DNA of 7,640 nucleotides, taken from assembly GCA_902475435.1 (NCBI GenBank), contig CABRZL010000092.1:1-7640 (forward strand). Direction: 5' to 3'. Below are positions 6,161 to 7,640 of the stretch, in pieces. How positions within the stretch are numbered: position 1 is the stretch's first letter; each line of letters starts with the position of its first letter. The DNA is from an uncultured Eubacteriales bacterium. Its GTDB lineage: Bacteria; Bacillota; Clostridia; Oscillospirales; Oscillospiraceae. The notes beneath the pieces were generated by a model, which saw only the letters and a program-made list of their open reading frames with translations, searched no databases and was not told the origin of the DNA. The translations under genes and the position numbers were made by a program.

Positions 6161-6796
6161 ATGAAAGTATTGCTTGTAAACGGAAGTCCTCATAAAGAGG
6201 GTTGTACCTACACAGCTCTTTGCGAGGTGTCCGAAGCATTGAATAAAAACGGAATTGATACTGATGTTTTCTGGATTGGCAACAAGGCGATTTCCGGCTG
6301 TATTGCCTGTAAAGCCTGTGTGAAGAAAGGTGTATGTGCTCTTGGCGGAACGGTAAATGATTTTTTGGAGATCGCCGGAGATTATGACGGTTTTGTATTC
6401 GGCACTCCGGTTCATTGGGGAGCAGCCAGCGGCGCTCTGACTTCTTTTCTTGACCGTGCTTTTTATGCTGACCTGTGCGGCGGAGGAAATCGTTTCCTCT
6501 TAAAGCCTGCGGCTGCTGTTGTATCTGCCCGTCGCGCCGGAACCACGGCAACATGGGATCAGATCAATAAATATTTTGCCCTGATGCAGATGCCGATTAT
6601 TTCTTCCCGCTACTGGACGATTGTTCACGGTGCTACCCCGGAACAAGTGAAGAAAGATGAGGAAGGTATGCAGACTATGCGGATTTTAGGAAAAAACATG
6701 GCTTATTTTTTACGCTGCATAGAGGCTGGCCGGCAGCTCTGTATCGACCGACCGGAAACAGAAGCCGTTACCTTTACAAATTTTATTCGGGAATAA
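6161..6796 (+). CDS. NAD(P)H-dependent FMN oxidoreductase with Cys motif, copy 2
   Basis: A 211-residue cytoplasmic flavoprotein of the same superfamily as the protein at 4605-5144, but not a close duplicate. VLLVNGSPHKEGCTYTAL (3-20) is the FMN phosphate loop. Cys47, Cys50, Cys53 and Cys59 (SGCIACKACVKKGVC) form CX2CX2CX5C, again within the iron-sulfur flavoprotein spacing. GFVFGTPVHWGAASGALTSF (77-96) is the conserved segment around the flavin, and AAAVVSARRAGTTATWDQ (117-134) is the glycine/threonine-rich strand-loop common to this branch. The C-terminal tail (TNFIRE) is complete. Likely role: FMN-dependent reduction of quinones, metals or other small electron acceptors, possibly fed through a [4Fe-4S] centre (inference). 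The gene follows the aldo/keto reductase by 14 nt and precedes the membrane gene by 26 nt. Confidence 0.87.
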   Translation: MKVLLVNGSPHKEGCTYTALCEVSEALNKNGIDTDVFWIGNKAISGCIACKACVKKGVCALGGTVNDFLEIAGDYDGFVFGTPVHWGAASGALTSFLDRAFYADLCGGGNRFLLKPAAAVVSARRAGTTATWDQINKYFALMQMPIISSRYWTIVHGATPEQVKKDEEGMQTMRILGKNMAYFLRCIEAGRQLCIDRPETEAVTFTNFIRE

Positions 6797-6809
6797 GGAT
6801 TAGCACAAA

Positions 6810-6817
6810 GGAGGTGA
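6810..6817 (+). promoter_or_regulatory. Ribosome binding site fixing the 6823 start
   Basis: GGAGGTGA (within AAAGGAGGTGA, 6807-6817) is followed by 5 nt and ATG 6823. The in-frame GTG at 6814-6816 lies within it and is not a plausible start. Confidence 0.85.
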
Positions 6818-6822
6818 ATCGT

Positions 6823-7482
6823 ATGAACCCACAAGCACTTAAAAAGTTAACATTGGATTTCATTATGACAATCCTCCTGCTTCTTCTGATGACCTATGAA
6901 CTAATCGGCAGAACCACACATGAATGGCTCGGAACTGGAATGCTTTTGTTAGTGCTTATTCATCATATTTTCAATCATAAGTGGAGCAAGGCTGTTTTCA
7001 AAGGAAAATATACGCCATACCGTATGATACAAATCGTACTCGTAGCACTGTTAGTGTTATGTATGCTCGGCTCTATGATTAGTGGAATTATGCTGTCCCG
7101 CTATGTGTTCGATTTTCTGCCCATTCAAGGCGGACACTCCTTTGCCAGAAATCTGCATATGGTTTCAGCCTATTGGGGATTTGTTTTCATGGCGGTTCAT
7201 CTTGGTCTCCATTGGGGCATGGTGATGAACATAGCAAACAGGCACATCAAAAAACCGTCTGCAATCCGCAAATGGATTCTTCGAGGCTTTGCGTTGCTGA
7301 TTGCCGGATATGGTGTTTATGCTTTTATAAACCGTGACATCTTCAGTTATATGGTGCTGAAGGAGCAGTTTGTGTATTTCAATTATGAAGAACCGATTGT
7401 CCGATTTTTAGCAGATTATTTGTCGATTATGTGTCTGTTTGGATGCATTGGTTATTATATGAGAAAATATTCTAAAAAATAA
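6823..7482 (+). CDS. DUF4405-like histidine-rich membrane protein, possible cytochrome b
   Basis: A 219-residue integral membrane protein with about six hydrophobic segments: near 11-29, 35-50, 68-92, 113-136, 152-169 and 194-213. Histidines cluster in or next to helices: His33 (THEWLG), His47, His48 and His52 (LIHHIFNHKW), His105 and His112 (GGHSFARNLHM), and His126 and His130 (AVHLGLHWGM). The paired helix histidines resemble bis-His haem-b ligation in the cytochrome b561/FdnI-type four-helix bundle, and the overall pattern fits DUF4405. It could pass electrons between cytoplasmic flavoproteins or menaquinone and the exported flavodoxins. This is inference: haem binding is not shown and no quinone site can be read. 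The gene is in the operon and 15 nt from the next start. ATG 6823 is preferred over the in-frame GTG at 6814, which lies inside the Shine-Dalgarno sequence. Confidence 0.82.
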   Translation: MNPQALKKLTLDFIMTILLLLLMTYELIGRTTHEWLGTGMLLLVLIHHIFNHKWSKAVFKGKYTPYRMIQIVLVALLVLCMLGSMISGIMLSRYVFDFLPIQGGHSFARNLHMVSAYWGFVFMAVHLGLHWGMVMNIANRHIKKPSAIRKWILRGFALLIAGYGVYAFINRDIFSYMVLKEQFVYFNYEEPIVRFLADYLSIMCLFGCIGYYMRKYSKK

Positions 7483-7485
7483 TTT

Positions 7486-7493
7486 GGTGGTGA
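7486..7493 (+). promoter_or_regulatory. Ribosome binding site for the last, broken gene
   Basis: GGTGGTGA followed by 4 nt and ATG 7498 resembles the GGAGGTGA-N5-ATG elements used three times upstream. It supports 7498 as the intended start even though the ATG frame stops after three codons. Confidence 0.6.
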
Positions 7494-7497
7494 TTTT

Positions 7498-7640
7498 ATG
7501 GGAAATTAGTTGTATTGGATTTATCCGAGAGCGGTGTGCAGATTGGTGAGAAATTAGCACTCTTACTTGACGAACAACAGAGGAAAGAACTCGCGAAATA
7601 TCTTCTTGATAATTCTGTGGAAACAAATGCAGGTGCTACA
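7498..7640 (+). CDS. Unrecognised protein, frameshifted near start and cut by window end
   Basis: ATG 7498 has a good ribosome binding site, but its frame reads M-G-N and hits TAG at 7507-7509. The neighbouring frame is open from just after a TGA at 7491-7493 to the window end. From 7506 it reads LVVLDLSESGVQIGEKLA, then a hydrophilic helical stretch (LDEQQRKELAKYLLDN), which looks like real protein. Restoring one base in the short G or A run at 7500-7505 would join the frames as MGKLVVLDLSE. This is either a one-base sequencing or assembly error, or a true mutation. A TTG at 7515 could be an alternative start but has a poor ribosome binding site. I do not recognise the family; at least 45 residues are visible, with no signal peptide or membrane segment. 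It is probably the ninth gene of the operon. Confidence 0.55.

Noticed and set aside
7631..7640. Possible link of the right edge to the left edge (7-nt reverse-complement match gtagcac at 54-60)
   Set aside because: A 7-nt match is expected by chance; there is no longer overlap to suggest circularity or a terminal repeat.

Overview
The window looks like part of a low-to-moderate GC Gram-positive anaerobe, most likely a gut Clostridia (Lachnospiraceae or Oscillospiraceae type). The basis is the near-consensus GGAGG ribosome binding sites before every gene, the lipoprotein signal peptides with LAAC or FAGC lipoboxes, the tight co-directional gene packing, and the protein families present (YqhD/butanol-type dehydrogenase, Flavodoxin_4-type lipoproteins, iron-sulfur-flavoprotein-like NAD(P)H oxidoreductases, a DUF4405-type membrane protein). 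The taxonomic placement is inference.

Layout. Positions 1-89 hold a perfect 29-bp inverted repeat that breaks the 5' end of a LysR-type regulator gene (15-809). This is most likely an end-of-contig fold-back artefact, and the true N-terminus and most of the helix-turn-helix are missing. Positions 810-915 form a compact control region: a dyad with a T-N11-A core (815-836), a strong intrinsic terminator (846-878) and a TATAAT box (878-883). The dyad centre lies about 65 bp before the predicted transcription start, where LysR-family proteins normally bind.

From 916 to the right edge, nine plus-strand genes follow with gaps of 3-68 bp and no terminator that I can see, so they are probably one operon. 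In order they encode: an exported lipoprotein alpha/beta hydrolase; an iron-type alcohol dehydrogenase; two tandem exported flavodoxin-like lipoproteins; an NAD(P)H/FMN-type oxidoreductase with a CX2CX2CX6C motif; an aldo/keto reductase; a second such oxidoreductase with CX2CX2CX5C; a six-helix, histidine-rich DUF4405-like membrane protein; and the start of an unrecognised protein with an apparent one-base frameshift that runs off the window.

Working model (inference). This is a LysR-controlled redox operon spanning three compartments: soluble reductases in the cytoplasm, a possible haem-b membrane protein, and flavodoxin-like domains plus a hydrolase tethered outside. It could detoxify or reduce carbonyl, quinone or other electrophilic compounds, or move electrons across the membrane. 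The individual families are known. The physiological role of the combination is, to my knowledge, not established. I see no rRNA, tRNA, CRISPR array, insertion sequence or phage gene, and no gene-free stretch above 300 bases.
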